Source: CAZFER01 sp964517495
GTDB lineage: Bacteria; Hinthialibacterota; Hinthialibacteria; Hinthialibacterales; Hinthialibacteraceae
Direction: 5' to 3'
Assembly: GCA_964517495.1 (NCBI GenBank)
Contig: CAZFER010000008.1
Span: 1-64,000, forward strand
Length of the DNA: 64,000 bases
Under the pieces are notes generated by a model. It had not been told where the DNA came from and searched no databases. It saw nothing but the letters and a program-made list of their open reading frames with translations. Position 1 is the stretch's first letter, and each line of letters begins with the position of its first letter. The translations under genes were made by a program, and so were the position numbers. This document shows, one piece after another, positions 18,329-28,305 of the stretch.

Positions 18329-18494
18329 GGTTATCCTCCACGTTTGAGGTTATTCTGGCCTATAATACACAAGAAACGAATTATAACCAGCATCCCATCA
18401 TCGAACAATCCTTATGAAACAATTTCTTTTTTATTGATTTATTATGCTTGCCCTACACCCACAGACCGCTTAATATAATTTACAAAGCATAGAG

Positions 18495-19766
18495 ATGAGC
18501 ACAATGAAAATCGACCGCGATAAATTATACCCCTGGTTAGCCATTCTTCGAGCAAAATACATGGGCAGCGACCGCGCGAGGCGGCTGGTGGAGCATTTCG
18601 GTTCGATCGAAAAAGCCCTCCACGCCCCACCAAGTGCCATTGCTGCACTTCCGGGTTTATCCGGACAGATCGGCCAAGCCGTCCACGAAGCCGCTCAGGG
18701 AAAATTCGATGCCGAAATCGACAAAGAACTCACCTGGGCACAAAAAGAGGGCATTTCCATCCTCTTGCCTTCCGATTCTGGCTATCCTCCATTACTAAAA
18801 TACATCCATTCCTATCCCGCCGTCTTGTATGTAAAGGGCAAACTGCTACCCCAAGACATTCTGGCATTCGCCATCGTCGGCTCACGCCGCGCATCAGCCG
18901 CAGGCCGCCGGCGTACCAACACCATCGCCAATGAACTGGCGGAAGCGGGATTAACCATCGTCAGCGGACTGGCCTGGGGAATCGACGCCGCCGCTCACAA
19001 AGGGGCTTTGAAATGCAAATCCGGCCGAACCATCGCCGTGATGGGCAACGGCCTGCAATTTATCTATCCCCGTGAACACACTCTGCTGGCTGACCAAATC
19101 GTCAAGCGTGGAGCAATCGTTACCGAACTATTTTATAATGTGTCTCCCCAGGGCCGTAATTTCCCTCCCCGCAATCGCATCATCAGCGGGCTTTCTCTCG
19201 GAGTGCTCATCGCAGAGGCTCCCGAACACAGCGGAGCATTAATCACCGCCAATTATGCCCTCGAACAAGGGAAGGATATTTTTGCCCTTCCCGGCTCGGT
19301 GGATGAAGACACCGCACGGGGATGTAACAAATTAATAAGGGAATCCGGCGCTAAACTGGTTACTTCCACCAAAGATATTCTGGATGAACTCGGCGATAAA
19401 ATCACCTATTACCACAACGAACTGGCAGGCAATATTCCCCATATCCAATCAACAGAGCCTGAAACCATAAGTATAAAGGAACCCAAAACACAACATGAGT
19501 CTATATCCATACACGAGTCTAAACCCGTTGAAAAACCTGCTACATCACCCTCAAAACCACCGGCTCCAGAAAAACCCAATATCCCCATTAGCGCCGATGA
19601 AGAAACCACGCTTAAAATATTGACAGATGAACCCAAACATATTGATGTAATCGCCCGCGAGCTGGAATGGCCCGTTTCAAGGGTTTCATCTGCGTTAGGT
19701 TTGCTTGAATTAAAAAAGTTAATTGAACGCGAATCAGGCATGCGTTTCCGAATTTTAGACACATAA
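18495..19766 (+). CDS. dprA: DNA-processing protein DprA
   Basis: A 423-residue DprA (Smf), which binds incoming single-stranded DNA and loads RecA during transformation. An N-terminal SAM/HhH-like region (residues 1-75) is followed by the Rossmann fold with AIVGSRRAS, GLTIVSGLAWGIDAAAH, NGLQFIYPREH and SPQGRNFPPRNRIISGLS. A low-complexity Pro/Glu/Lys linker of about 60 residues leads to a C-terminal DprA winged helix (about residues 360-423). Two ATGs (18495 and 18504) are possible starts. comF and cinA, also competence-linked, occur at 45.6-47.6 kb, and a type IV pilin-like gene at 43.2 kb. Confidence 0.95.
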   Translation: MSTMKIDRDKLYPWLAILRAKYMGSDRARRLVEHFGSIEKALHAPPSAIAALPGLSGQIGQAVHEAAQGKFDAEIDKELTWAQKEGISILLPSDSGYPPLLKYIHSYPAVLYVKGKLLPQDILAFAIVGSRRASAAGRRRTNTIANELAEAGLTIVSGLAWGIDAAAHKGALKCKSGRTIAVMGNGLQFIYPREHTLLADQIVKRGAIVTELFYNVSPQGRNFPPRNRIISGLSLGVLIAEAPEHSGALITANYALEQGKDIFALPGSVDEDTARGCNKLIRESGAKLVTSTKDILDELGDKITYYHNELAGNIPHIQSTEPETISIKEPKTQHESISIHESKPVEKPATSPSKPPAPEKPNIPISADEETTLKILTDEPKHIDVIARELEWPVSRVSSALGLLELKKLIERESGMRFRILDT

Positions 19767-19780
19767 GGCAGGTATATAAA

Positions 19781-20257
19781 ATGACAGAAAAATCCTTCAT
19801 GGATCGTTTGGAAGATATATTGGATGAAAAAGGATTACGGACATTCGATGATTCACAGCAATTGGAATATCGCTTCGGTGCCTTCAACGCCACCCAAGGA
19901 CCCTTTCGATGCTTTGTTTATGAGGATGATGTCGTTCGTATGTCCAACTATATGGAAATTCGCGGCGATCATACCTATTGGATCGCGTTGGACTACCCTG
20001 GAGTTCAACCAGTAATGGATACTGTTGCTACTGTCGCTGATAAATGCTGGCGAGTACTCGGCAAACAACACGCCGCCACCTTTATCCTCGCCCTGGAAGA
20101 AGGCATCGCACCAGCAGAAAAAGAGCAATTATTTGAAGCCTTCGATGATTTCAAAGAAAAACAACGTGCGGGAACCTATTATTTCCTCAAAATATGGGAC
20201 ACGGATGAATTGAAAAATCTCGAAGAGGAACTCTTAAATGAAAAGAGAAAAGTCTAA
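19781..20257 (+). CDS. Hypothetical protein, cytoplasmic, acidic
   Basis: A 158-residue protein with no signal peptide or membrane helix. It has an alpha/beta look (RCFVYEDDVVRMSNYMEIRG ... HAATFILALEEG) and an acidic helical end (LKNLEEELLNEKRK). I do not recognise the family; the shape is faintly like YbjN/type III chaperone folds. It starts 14 bases after dprA and probably shares its transcript. The repeat-rich gap that follows would end the operon. Confidence 0.6.
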   Translation: MTEKSFMDRLEDILDEKGLRTFDDSQQLEYRFGAFNATQGPFRCFVYEDDVVRMSNYMEIRGDHTYWIALDYPGVQPVMDTVATVADKCWRVLGKQHAATFILALEEGIAPAEKEQLFEAFDDFKEKQRAGTYYFLKIWDTDELKNLEEELLNEKRKV

Positions 20258-20343
20258 TCCTGGTTTCTTATAGAGGGAATATACTTAAAATTTATTAGAA
20301 ACATGTCAGCCATATGAAGTTGAAAAAGAGTTAAAACATAAAA

Positions 20344-20470
20344 TTGGCCCCATCATTCCTCCCCCAATGAAATGGGGAAGGTTAGGAGGGGGGTAAAGAA
20401 ATTTGCTCAAGGTTTTCTTATCAACCCTCCCCTAGTCCCTCCCAGTCTTGTGAGGGGAATGGTACTTTAA
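20344..20470. repeat. Dispersed CCCTCCCC-type intergenic repeat, copy 2
   Basis: It holds CCTCCCCCA...TGGGGAAGG and, at 20422-20463, a CAACCCTCCCCTAGTCCCTC core that parallels the elements at 14113-14163 (opposite strand) and 31056-31100. It is non-coding and lies between the hypothetical gene and the PH-domain operon. Confidence 0.7.
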
Positions 20471-20547
20471 ATGGTTGACCACTTTATATTTATTGAATGA
20501 TCTAAGTTCACTCAATTTGAGTGACAGAGAGGATTGAATAATTTTAA

Positions 20548-21081
20548 ATGGATCCCACGACAGAAGAAAAGATTTATAACATATCCCGGCCATGTCCAAA
20601 ATTGGCTTGGGTTTACTTTTTTAGAAGCTTAACCACTTTATTTGCTTTCCCATTGGTATTTGCGCCTTTGTTTTGCAAATACTTTTCACTTCGATACCAC
20701 ATTGACACCGAAGGCATCGGCGCATCATGGGGAATTCTATTCAAAAAACAAGTTTACCTGACATATGCCCGAATTCAGGATATCCATGTTTCGCGCAGTT
20801 TGATTGAGCGTTGGTTTGGGCTAGCCACAGTGGATATTCAAACCGCCTCGGGCAGCGCCACAGCCGAACTGTCCATCGTCGGGCTTGAAGAATACGATGA
20901 AATCCGTGATTTTCTCTACACACGAATGCGGGGTGCCCGTGGAGAAAAATCCCCGGATGAAACCGAAAGTGATGATTCAACCTCTGAAACCTTGGATGCT
21001 TATCAGTTACTGTGTGAAATTCGCGATGAATTACGGGCATTGCGACAAGAACAAATGTCGAGGAAGCAAAACGATGTATGA
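20548..21081 (+). CDS. bPH2/YdbS-like PH domain membrane protein (first of pair)
   Basis: A 177-residue protein with a membrane segment near residues 29-50 and a bacterial PH domain (LRYHIDTEGIGASWGILFKK ... ARIQDIHVSRSLIERWFGL ... VDIQTASGSA), as in YdbS/YdbT-type proteins. The C-terminal 40 residues are a charged helix. It overlaps the next gene, another PH-domain membrane protein, by 8 bases. The function of these pairs is not established; membrane-associated scaffolding is the usual guess. Confidence 0.8.
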   Translation: MDPTTEEKIYNISRPCPKLAWVYFFRSLTTLFAFPLVFAPLFCKYFSLRYHIDTEGIGASWGILFKKQVYLTYARIQDIHVSRSLIERWFGLATVDIQTASGSATAELSIVGLEEYDEIRDFLYTRMRGARGEKSPDETESDDSTSETLDAYQLLCEIRDELRALRQEQMSRKQNDV

Positions 21082-21811
21082 ATCAATTAAGGATCTTTTA
21101 TTAGACCTGTTCCAAGCCCCTAAAGAGCCACCTGATCCTCCAAAAGGCACGCATGCCAGCATTACAACCTTTCGGGCTTCGCCCCAATATTTGAATTATC
21201 AATATCTTATGCTCTTTCTTGTCTTATTTGTTCTGGCTGTTGCCTTTACAATCGCAGGGGGCATCACGCTTCAAAACAACACGCGATTGGGTGCTATTTT
21301 ATGTACAGCCTTGGCTTTGTTATGGGGAGTTATTGGCATTGGATCCTACTTTTTAATCCGCATTGAATATGAAATGCGCTATTACATTGTTTCTGATCGA
21401 AGTTTGCGTATCCGCAAAGGAGTTTGGAATATCCTCGAACAAACCCTAACCTTTGCCAATATCCAAAATATCAAACTCGAACAAGGCCCTATTGAGCGTA
21501 TGCTAGGCATATCCAGGTTGGTTGTGGAAACCGCGGGAGGAGGAGGTGTTTCCGCCCAAAACCAGGAAAACGCTTCATCTCACAATTATCACCGCGCGGT
21601 GATGAGTGGATTGGATAACGCTATAGAAATCAGAGACTTAATCCTCAATTATTTGCGAAAACTCCCTTACACCAGCGGATTGGGTGAATCGCCAGGTGAT
21701 GGTTTTTTTGCAACAGGGACAACATCACGCCCCAAAGGTTTTGCACCCAGGGATATTCAGGTACTTCAAGAAATTCTCCAAGAGGTTCGTGAACTTCGTA
21801 CAATCATGTAA
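21074..21811 (+). CDS. bPH2/YdbS-like PH domain membrane protein (second of pair)
   Basis: A 245-residue protein. The start is ATG 21074 with GAGGAAGC upstream, inside the end of the first PH gene; an apparent longer frame back to 20885 lies within that gene and is ignored. Two membrane helices (about residues 47-68 and 75-98) precede a PH domain (YYIVSDRSLRIRKGVWNILE, NIKLEQGPIERMLGISRLVV), and the protein ends in a helix (REILQEVRELRTIM-like text) that mirrors the end of its partner. The two proteins probably form a hetero-complex. Confidence 0.8.
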   Translation: MYESIKDLLLDLFQAPKEPPDPPKGTHASITTFRASPQYLNYQYLMLFLVLFVLAVAFTIAGGITLQNNTRLGAILCTALALLWGVIGIGSYFLIRIEYEMRYYIVSDRSLRIRKGVWNILEQTLTFANIQNIKLEQGPIERMLGISRLVVETAGGGGVSAQNQENASSHNYHRAVMSGLDNAIEIRDLILNYLRKLPYTSGLGESPGDGFFATGTTSRPKGFAPRDIQVLQEILQEVRELRTIM

Positions 21812-21901
21812 ACTATTCGGATGTGATAAAAACACCTGACGAAACTTTGGTAATGCGATAAAATCTATCACTACCACACATAAGGATAAAAACAATTAAT
21901 T

Positions 21902-22810
21902 ATGCCAATAAAAAATGCTATCGATCCTGCAGTTTTATCATCGATATCGCAGTTGGAATTGATCGCCCGCCAGGCGGTGGAAGGAACCGTCTCTGGTCTT
22001 CACCATAGCCATTTTATGGGACGAAATGTCGAATTCAGCGAACATCGGCCCTACAATCCCGGCGATGAATTACGCCATATCGACTGGCGTGCCTATGCCA
22101 AAACCGACCGCTTTCATGTCAAATTGTTCGAAGAAGACACCAATCTTCGAGGACTGATCTTAACCGATTTAAGCGGTTCAATGCGTTTTGGAGATTCAAC
22201 CATCACTAAACTTGAATATGCCCAACAGTTAACGGCTGCGTTATCCTATTTGATGATTCGCCAGGGAGATAGTGTGGGGTTGACGGTATTTGATGATCAG
22301 CCTCGGGCATTTGTTCCTCCCCGTTATCGCCAGGATCAATGGAGCACTATCCTGGAGAGCCTGGTAGCCACTCAAACCAGCCGCGCCCCATCTGCAATTT
22401 CGTCGGTGATTTCACAAATGGGCGAACAACTCAAAAAACGAGGAATTGTTATTCTTATCTCTGATTTGATTGAAGATCCAAAGGATGTGCTGCAAACCCT
22501 ATCCATTTTGCGCAAACGTCAACAAGAGTTAATCGTGTTTCAAGTTTTAACGCCTGAGGAAATGAATTTACCATATCACGGCACGGTGGATTTTCAGCCA
22601 TTGGAAGAAAACGACGAAGCACTACAAACCACACCCAAACGCTTAAAAAAAGCATATGAGGAACGAATTCAGCAGTTTTTGCGTACCTATCGCAACGGAT
22701 TGTTGGAATTGGATATTGACTACACTCTTGTTGATACCAGCCGTCCACTGGAAAATCTATTACGCGAATATCTAAGAACACGACTTAATAAATCAAGTAT
22801 AAGATCATGA
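21902..22810 (+). CDS. DUF58 domain protein (vWA-like)
   Basis: A 302-residue cytoplasmic protein of the DUF58 family, with GRNVEFSEHRPYNPGDELRH and IDWRAYAKTDRFHVKLFEED, the family signature, followed by a von Willebrand A-like fold with the MIDAS-type DLSGSM. DUF58 proteins usually sit next to a MoxR-type AAA ATPase and act in envelope or metal-enzyme maturation; no MoxR gene is present here. Its stop overlaps the start of the lytic transglycosylase gene (ATGA), which links it to cell-wall work. Confidence 0.9.
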   Translation: MPIKNAIDPAVLSSISQLELIARQAVEGTVSGLHHSHFMGRNVEFSEHRPYNPGDELRHIDWRAYAKTDRFHVKLFEEDTNLRGLILTDLSGSMRFGDSTITKLEYAQQLTAALSYLMIRQGDSVGLTVFDDQPRAFVPPRYRQDQWSTILESLVATQTSRAPSAISSVISQMGEQLKKRGIVILISDLIEDPKDVLQTLSILRKRQQELIVFQVLTPEEMNLPYHGTVDFQPLEENDEALQTTPKRLKKAYEERIQQFLRTYRNGLLELDIDYTLVDTSRPLENLLREYLRTRLNKSSIRS

Positions 22811-24015
22811 GTAATAAAATACATGTCACATTCTTACTATGCTTAATTTCGGTTCTTCCCGCTATGGGGAAGAGCGATGCTGAAATGGATCGGGTTTTTC
22901 TCAAAAACGGATCGTCATTGGAAGGTTCATTACTCTCAGAAACAGAAACCCACATCAAGATCGAAACGTTGGGTGGACTGGTTATCCTGCCGCGTGATAC
23001 TCTTTCCAGCGTGCTTCCCTCATCACCTGGTCAAAGTGAAATGCGCATAGGAGCTATCCTCCTTGATCGAAAACGTTACGAACGCGCTGAGCGCTTTTTA
23101 AAACAAGCCCAATCGTATAAAACTTTTCAGGAGCAAGCTAACGCCGCTCTTGAGGATATGCAAAAGGAAATCGAAGCCCAGAAGAAAAAACAGCAAGAAG
23201 AAGAACGCGAACGAATTGATTCATACATCGAGCGGCGAGGATTGCGCGCTGGAATTGAAGAACTCAAACGCCGTCATCGTGAAGCCGACGAATATTGGGG
23301 ACGTTATCGCGGCCATCTTCATTTACTCATGGCCAAAGATCGTTTGGATCATCTCGATTTTTATGGCGCCGAACGCCAACTGTTATTAGCGGAGCAATAT
23401 GGTATTCCCAAGGAGGATTGGCAGGAGGTTCGTGATAAAATTGTTTCCATGAAACGTGACAGCATTCTCCATGGCCGCAAATACCTGGAAGAAAAATTGG
23501 CGCGGGAGCGGGAGAAAAAGAAGATCGAACGCCCCGTTTATTCTAATTTCCTTGTTGCCGTGGAAACCGCAGAAAAAAATGGCGAAAAACTCCCACCGAA
23601 AAAATGGTTGGAATTGGTAGATAAATACAGCCGGGAAAATCGTCTGAATCCCCTCTTGGTATGGGCCATGATTGATGTTGAATCGTCATGGCGGCACAAG
23701 GTTGTTTCACCCAAAGGGGCCCAGGGATTAATGCAGTTAATGCCTCTTACCGCGGGTGACCTTAATGTCACAAAGCCATTTGATCCTGAAGACAATATCC
23801 GTGGGGGAACAAAATATATGAATTTCCTCCTGAAAATGTTTAATGGTGATCTCGATACCGCTCTTGCCGCTTATAATGTGGGACCAGGCCGAGTGGAACG
23901 AAAAGGTATCCCTGCGGCGGGAAAACGCTATATCAAAAAAGTTCGCGATCGTTATGCAGCCTTAAAAAAACGCTTTAACATCACTGAGAACAAGCAAATC
24001 ACCCACGCTTCATAA
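22807..24015 (+). CDS. Exported lytic transglycosylase (SLT domain)
   Basis: A 402-residue secreted cell-wall enzyme with signal peptide at residues 1-21. After an SH3/Sm-like beta segment (residues 25-65: VFLKNGSSLEGSLLSE) and a long charged coiled region rich in Glu/Lys/Arg, residues 270-390 form a goose-type lysozyme/SLT domain: AMIDVESSW with catalytic Glu292, SPKGAQGLMQLMP, DNIRGGTKYM and ALAAYNVGPG. It cleaves the MurNAc-GlcNAc bond of peptidoglycan. It is translationally coupled to the DUF58 gene. Confidence 0.92.
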   Translation: MSNKIHVTFLLCLISVLPAMGKSDAEMDRVFLKNGSSLEGSLLSETETHIKIETLGGLVILPRDTLSSVLPSSPGQSEMRIGAILLDRKRYERAERFLKQAQSYKTFQEQANAALEDMQKEIEAQKKKQQEEERERIDSYIERRGLRAGIEELKRRHREADEYWGRYRGHLHLLMAKDRLDHLDFYGAERQLLLAEQYGIPKEDWQEVRDKIVSMKRDSILHGRKYLEEKLAREREKKKIERPVYSNFLVAVETAEKNGEKLPPKKWLELVDKYSRENRLNPLLVWAMIDVESSWRHKVVSPKGAQGLMQLMPLTAGDLNVTKPFDPEDNIRGGTKYMNFLLKMFNGDLDTALAAYNVGPGRVERKGIPAAGKRYIKKVRDRYAALKKRFNITENKQITHAS

Positions 24016-24043
24016 TCAACAAATCGTTTTTTTCTATTATGTG

Positions 24044-24709
24044 TTACGGAGAGGGAGGAGATAAATCCAATACAAAGGGACCGGCTTTCTCTCTAATAAA
24101 TTCATAGCTCTCTTCCATCCTTTTTTTGATATCGGGAAAATTCACTACCGGATCAAAAAACTGGGCATTATTTTCAAGAAAGAACATCTTCAAATCGCGA
24201 AAATACGGTTCAATCCTCAAATGAAAAGTGGAATGAAATTCTTGTGTAGGTGGAAACACCAGCTTGACTCCCACGCCAGACATTGGCCTGCCAAACTGGC
24301 TAAAGTGGGGCACAGCGGTATTCATTAAGGATTGTTGGAAATATTCCACGGTATTACATTGTCCTTGAAAGGGCATCAGCAGGCGAATCAATACTTTGGT
24401 GTGAATTAAAACCGGCAGGTTAAAAACCTCTTTCATGGTTTTCAAAATCCGATCCATATCCTCCATAAAGGTTGTAAACATATGTTGGGTGAAGTCATCC
24501 TTATAGGCGATTCGATCCTGCGCAATGGTTAAATGCCGGTTGCCGCTTTCCGAAAGCCTTGCGCCCTGTCCTTCACCTTGTTGTTTAAATTCACTAAAAC
24601 GGCATGGATCGGCAAGTTTGACATAAATATCGCGTAATTGTGCCGCTGTCATCGTCATGGGCGGGTAAAGCGCTTCCAAACCAAACGCCAACGGAATATA
24701 TTCTGGCAT
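24044..24709 (-). CDS. Hypothetical protein of unknown family
   Basis: A 221-residue soluble protein with no signal or membrane segment. It contains FTQHMFTTFMEDMDRILKTM, VLIRLLMPFQGQ and PTQEFHSTFHLRIEPYFRDL. The text looks like a folded alpha/beta domain, but I cannot place it in a family. It is convergent with the transglycosylase gene; GGAGACATCG lies before the ATG. Confidence 0.55.
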   Translation of the reverse strand: MPEYIPLAFGLEALYPPMTMTAAQLRDIYVKLADPCRFSEFKQQGEGQGARLSESGNRHLTIAQDRIAYKDDFTQHMFTTFMEDMDRILKTMKEVFNLPVLIHTKVLIRLLMPFQGQCNTVEYFQQSLMNTAVPHFSQFGRPMSGVGVKLVFPPTQEFHSTFHLRIEPYFRDLKMFFLENNAQFFDPVVNFPDIKKRMEESYEFIREKAGPFVLDLSPPSP

Positions 24710-24995
24710 AATCGATGTCTCCTCAAATGTATTTCCACCCCATCGTAAATTACATTTCCATTAAATTCCATCATAATAAATCTTACTGGTATTTATTGTG
24801 AATGATACCGCTGTATAGGGTAGAGAAACAACAAGCAAATTGGACCTAGACAAAAAGGCCTAACAAATCAAAAATGGTACGATCTAATCAGAATTTTTAA
24901 GTCAAATGAACCGTTTTTTCTTATTTGATATCCCTGAGGATAATCAAATATCAATACATATTGATTGACAAAGCCCAAACAACGAGGAGTGCTTC

Positions 24996-27900
24996 ATGCC
25001 CGTTTCAAATAATTCAAACACGATTAGCATCACCAAACTTGGATTGACGCTAGCGATTATTGTCTTATTCGGCGTATTTTTAAGGTTGTTTATGTTGGAC
25101 CGCATGGCATTTCACCATGATGAATCAATCCATGCCCTTCATAGCTACCAGCTAAGCCGGGGAAACATTAATCCACAACTCCATTACGATCCCACTTATC
25201 ATGGCCCCTTTCTTTACCACTACGGAGCGTTGTTTTTCATATTGCTCGGGGATAACGATTTCACTGCCCGCCTGCCCTTTGTCAGTTTCGGGATATTGAT
25301 GCTCTATTTCGTATGGCGTTTAAGACCTTGGATTGGGCAAAAGGGCGCCATCGCCTGCCTTTTATTTGTGGCCATCTCTCCCACGTTATCCTATTTCTCT
25401 CGTTTTGCCCGCAATGATATTTACATGGGCACCATGGCGCTGGGTATATTGGTGTTCGCATTGGAGTATCTGCGAAATCCTCAAACCCGCTATCTGCTTT
25501 GGACAAGCTTTTTTCTTGCGCTGATGTATTGCTGCAAGGAAAATTCGTATATGACGGGCTTCGTATTCGGTTCGTTCATCGTTTTTTATGGTGTTTACTA
25601 TTTTCTCCAAACCCCGAAAGAGGATAAACGCCAGGCATTAAAAAAGATTTTCATTCAGCGTGAACCATTTGTGAAATTGCTCTCGTTATACGCTATTTTC
25701 TCCTTCACCGCGTTTTCCCTGGTTTACTATGTCTCTCACCAGGAAGCGTTCAAATCCCGTGCACGCCAGATTGGTGGAACTGGAAGTTTTTCCATCCAAA
25801 CCCTTCGTACATCATGGAACGAGTTCATCGCCAATCATCAAAATATCATTCCTTTATGGGTAATCCTCGCCGTGGTGGGCGTGATTGCTCTTTTCATTGT
25901 TATTGTATACATTCAAAAATCGATATTGAAAAATGATGAATCTGAGTCACTGTCATCTTATTTCTTTAAGCATTCAACTCTTTTGCTTACCTGTTTATTA
26001 ATTATTCTTACCCTGTATACTTTTTTGTTTACCACTATGGGAACCAACCAATCCGGCATGAAAGCGGGTGTGGTTGATTATCTTCTATACTGGATGGGGC
26101 AGCAATTCGAGCCCCGTATTTCCGGCCCGCCGGATTACTTTATCCCCCGCTTATTGATTTATGAATTCCTGCCACTCCTCCTGGCCCTGGTTGCGTTTGT
26201 GGTTTATATGTTCAGCACCCTCGGTGGAATATATTTTCTCTCGTTCATCGTGGCATTCATCGGGGTGGTATACACCTATTGCATCGTCATTCTTGGCAGT
26301 TCACCAGCGGGACAATTCAGTTCATACTACGTTTTGTTTTTCACGCTATGCCTGGCCGCGGCCATTTCCATATTAAAGAATTTTGTCAAGCTCTTTTCCT
26401 TCGTTCCTCAGGAATTTACCGACGAGGGTGCATCAAGTAAAGAAAAAAGCACTTCCCATCATTTTAAACTTGATGGGTTTCGCCTGTTTTTAATCTATTG
26501 GACCGTCTTATCACTCCTCATTTATGCCATGCTGGAAGAAAAAGTACCCTGGCTGATCGTCCATCAATCATTGCCACTAATTCTACTGGCAGGCACTTTT
26601 TTAGGCGATGTGATGTCTTGGATGAACAAAGGAGCCATAAGAACAGTCTTTGTGTGCCTTATAGGACTGTTTGTGGTATATGAGGCACGCACATCGGTAA
26701 TATTGAACTTTTATAATAGCGACGATCCTCGCGAAACGTTGGTTTATACTCAGTCTGATCACGACGTGAAATTCGTTGTGGATCAAGTCATCAAAGGCGC
26801 CAAAGATCTGGGTGTTGCCTATCGTCCTCTTGACATTGGTGAAACATACATGACAAACCGGGATCATGCAGAACGTAAATATTTGGTTTCCCTGCAAGGT
26901 GGATCAGGCTGGCCGCATTTTTGGTATTTTCGTCATTATAAAGTATTCAACACCACCAGCGGTCTGCCCCCCAAGGATATACCTTACGCGCTTATCATCG
27001 CGGATGATCCCCAACACCCTGATCTGGAAAACCGTATGACCATTTGGGGTGAAGGAAAATACCGGAAACGGCGTAAAAAGCACCGTGTCTGGTGGGTCTA
27101 TGAAACCAAAGGCAGTGCGTTATCGTACCAACAGGTTCTCCCATTCAGTCATCATCGTTTTCGCAATAAACCACAAAGCGAAGCGTGGTTGGCTTTCTTA
27201 AGATATCTGCTATACCGCGAAGTGTGGACAAAACCGGGTTCAACCGATGTTTATTTATATTCACGCTTCCCATTAAAAGAAAACGAAGCTTCACCCCAGG
27301 TTCCTGATACCTTAAAAGCGCCTCCCAAACCATTGCAGGTTATCCAATCTGCTGGCACATTTGGAACGGGCCACGGGCAGTTCAATGAGCCGCGTGGTGT
27401 GACGCTTTCTCCGGATGAATCAAAGCTTTATGTATTGGATGCGAAAAATGGACGCATTCAGGTGTTTAATAGTCAAAACCTGGCATTTATCGGAACTTTT
27501 AGTGGCCCAACCTCTGATCCTGGGGGGTTCGAAGTCAATCTATATGGTGGGCCCAATGGTGGGATCGACGTAGCACCGGATGGAACCATCTATGCCACAG
27601 ATACGTGGTGGAATCAATTTGGTCGTATAAACCATTACAATCAAAATGGTGAACTGCTCAATACCATCCGCCCTGCCGGTGACTATTTCTATTCACCACG
27701 AGGGCTGGCGGTTGATCAACAAGGCTTCTTATATGTTTCAGACACGGGGAATCACCGTGTGGTTAAATTTAAGCCGGATGGTTCTTATGAGGGACCGGTT
27801 GTAAAAGAAAGCCTTACTGAACCGGTTGGTATCACTTTCGGCCCAGACGGCCTGATGTATGTCTGTGATGTAGGTGGAAAACGTGTGGCAGCCTTTACTC

Positions 27901-28193
27901 CGTCAGGCAGCTTTATCAAACAATGGCAAGTATACGGTTGGGGTGGCGATCCTGTTGGAATTGAACCCTATGTTACAGTTGACAAAAACAAGAACATCTA
28001 TATCACCGATTCAACCACAAATACTGTAACCCGTTATAGTTTCTCAGGAGATAAGGTGTCACAAGCGGGTGGAAGTGGAAATCAAGGTGGATACTTAAAA
28101 AAACCGAAAGGGATAACCATCGATTCCAATGGAAATCTTTATATTGCGGATAGTTTAAATCATCGCGTTATCAAATCACGATTTCAAAATTGA
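24996..28193 (+). CDS. TIGR03663/Agl23-like GT-C glycosyltransferase fused to an NHL beta-propeller
   Basis: A 1065-residue membrane protein. Residues 1-560 carry about a dozen helices with an early GT-C-type acidic motif, HHDESIHALHSY (Asp42/Glu43), and LARNDIYMG/CCKENSYMTGF-like text typical of TIGR03663 (flippase activity-associated Agl23-like) proteins, which are thought to glycosylate lipid-linked or protein acceptors on the outer face. From about residue 790 to the end there are five or six NHL repeats (GQFNEPRGVTLSP, SPRGLAVDQQGFLYVSDTGN, KPKGITIDSNGNLYIADSLN), forming a beta-propeller outside the membrane. ACGAGGAG precedes the ATG. It stands alone. The function of the propeller is inferred as acceptor binding. 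Confidence 0.85.
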   Translation: MPVSNNSNTISITKLGLTLAIIVLFGVFLRLFMLDRMAFHHDESIHALHSYQLSRGNINPQLHYDPTYHGPFLYHYGALFFILLGDNDFTARLPFVSFGILMLYFVWRLRPWIGQKGAIACLLFVAISPTLSYFSRFARNDIYMGTMALGILVFALEYLRNPQTRYLLWTSFFLALMYCCKENSYMTGFVFGSFIVFYGVYYFLQTPKEDKRQALKKIFIQREPFVKLLSLYAIFSFTAFSLVYYVSHQEAFKSRARQIGGTGSFSIQTLRTSWNEFIANHQNIIPLWVILAVVGVIALFIVIVYIQKSILKNDESESLSSYFFKHSTLLLTCLLIILTLYTFLFTTMGTNQSGMKAGVVDYLLYWMGQQFEPRISGPPDYFIPRLLIYEFLPLLLALVAFVVYMFSTLGGIYFLSFIVAFIGVVYTYCIVILGSSPAGQFSSYYVLFFTLCLAAAISILKNFVKLFSFVPQEFTDEGASSKEKSTSHHFKLDGFRLFLIYWTVLSLLIYAMLEEKVPWLIVHQSLPLILLAGTFLGDVMSWMNKGAIRTVFVCLIGLFVVYEARTSVILNFYNSDDPRETLVYTQSDHDVKFVVDQVIKGAKDLGVAYRPLDIGETYMTNRDHAERKYLVSLQGGSGWPHFWYFRHYKVFNTTSGLPPKDIPYALIIADDPQHPDLENRMTIWGEGKYRKRRKKHRVWWVYETKGSALSYQQVLPFSHHRFRNKPQSEAWLAFLRYLLYREVWTKPGSTDVYLYSRFPLKENEASPQVPDTLKAPPKPLQVIQSAGTFGTGHGQFNEPRGVTLSPDESKLYVLDAKNGRIQVFNSQNLAFIGTFSGPTSDPGGFEVNLYGGPNGGIDVAPDGTIYATDTWWNQFGRINHYNQNGELLNTIRPAGDYFYSPRGLAVDQQGFLYVSDTGNHRVVKFKPDGSYEGPVVKESLTEPVGITFGPDGLMYVCDVGGKRVAAFTPSGSFIKQWQVYGWGGDPVGIEPYVTVDKNKNIYITDSTTNTVTRYSFSGDKVSQAGGSGNQGGYLKKPKGITIDSNGNLYIADSLNHRVIKSRFQN

Positions 28194-28305
28194 AGGTTTT
28201 ATTTAACAAATTCCATTGAAATTAAGTTTCAATGCTATAGTATAGGGATACAAATTATACATGCAGCGGTGTTTATATATAAATTCGAAGTAAAGACAAT
28301 ATTTC

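Noticed and set aside
20885..21073. Longer start for the second PH-domain gene
   Set aside because: It would lie within the conserved PH domain of the first gene; GAGGAAGC and ATG at 21074 explain the start.
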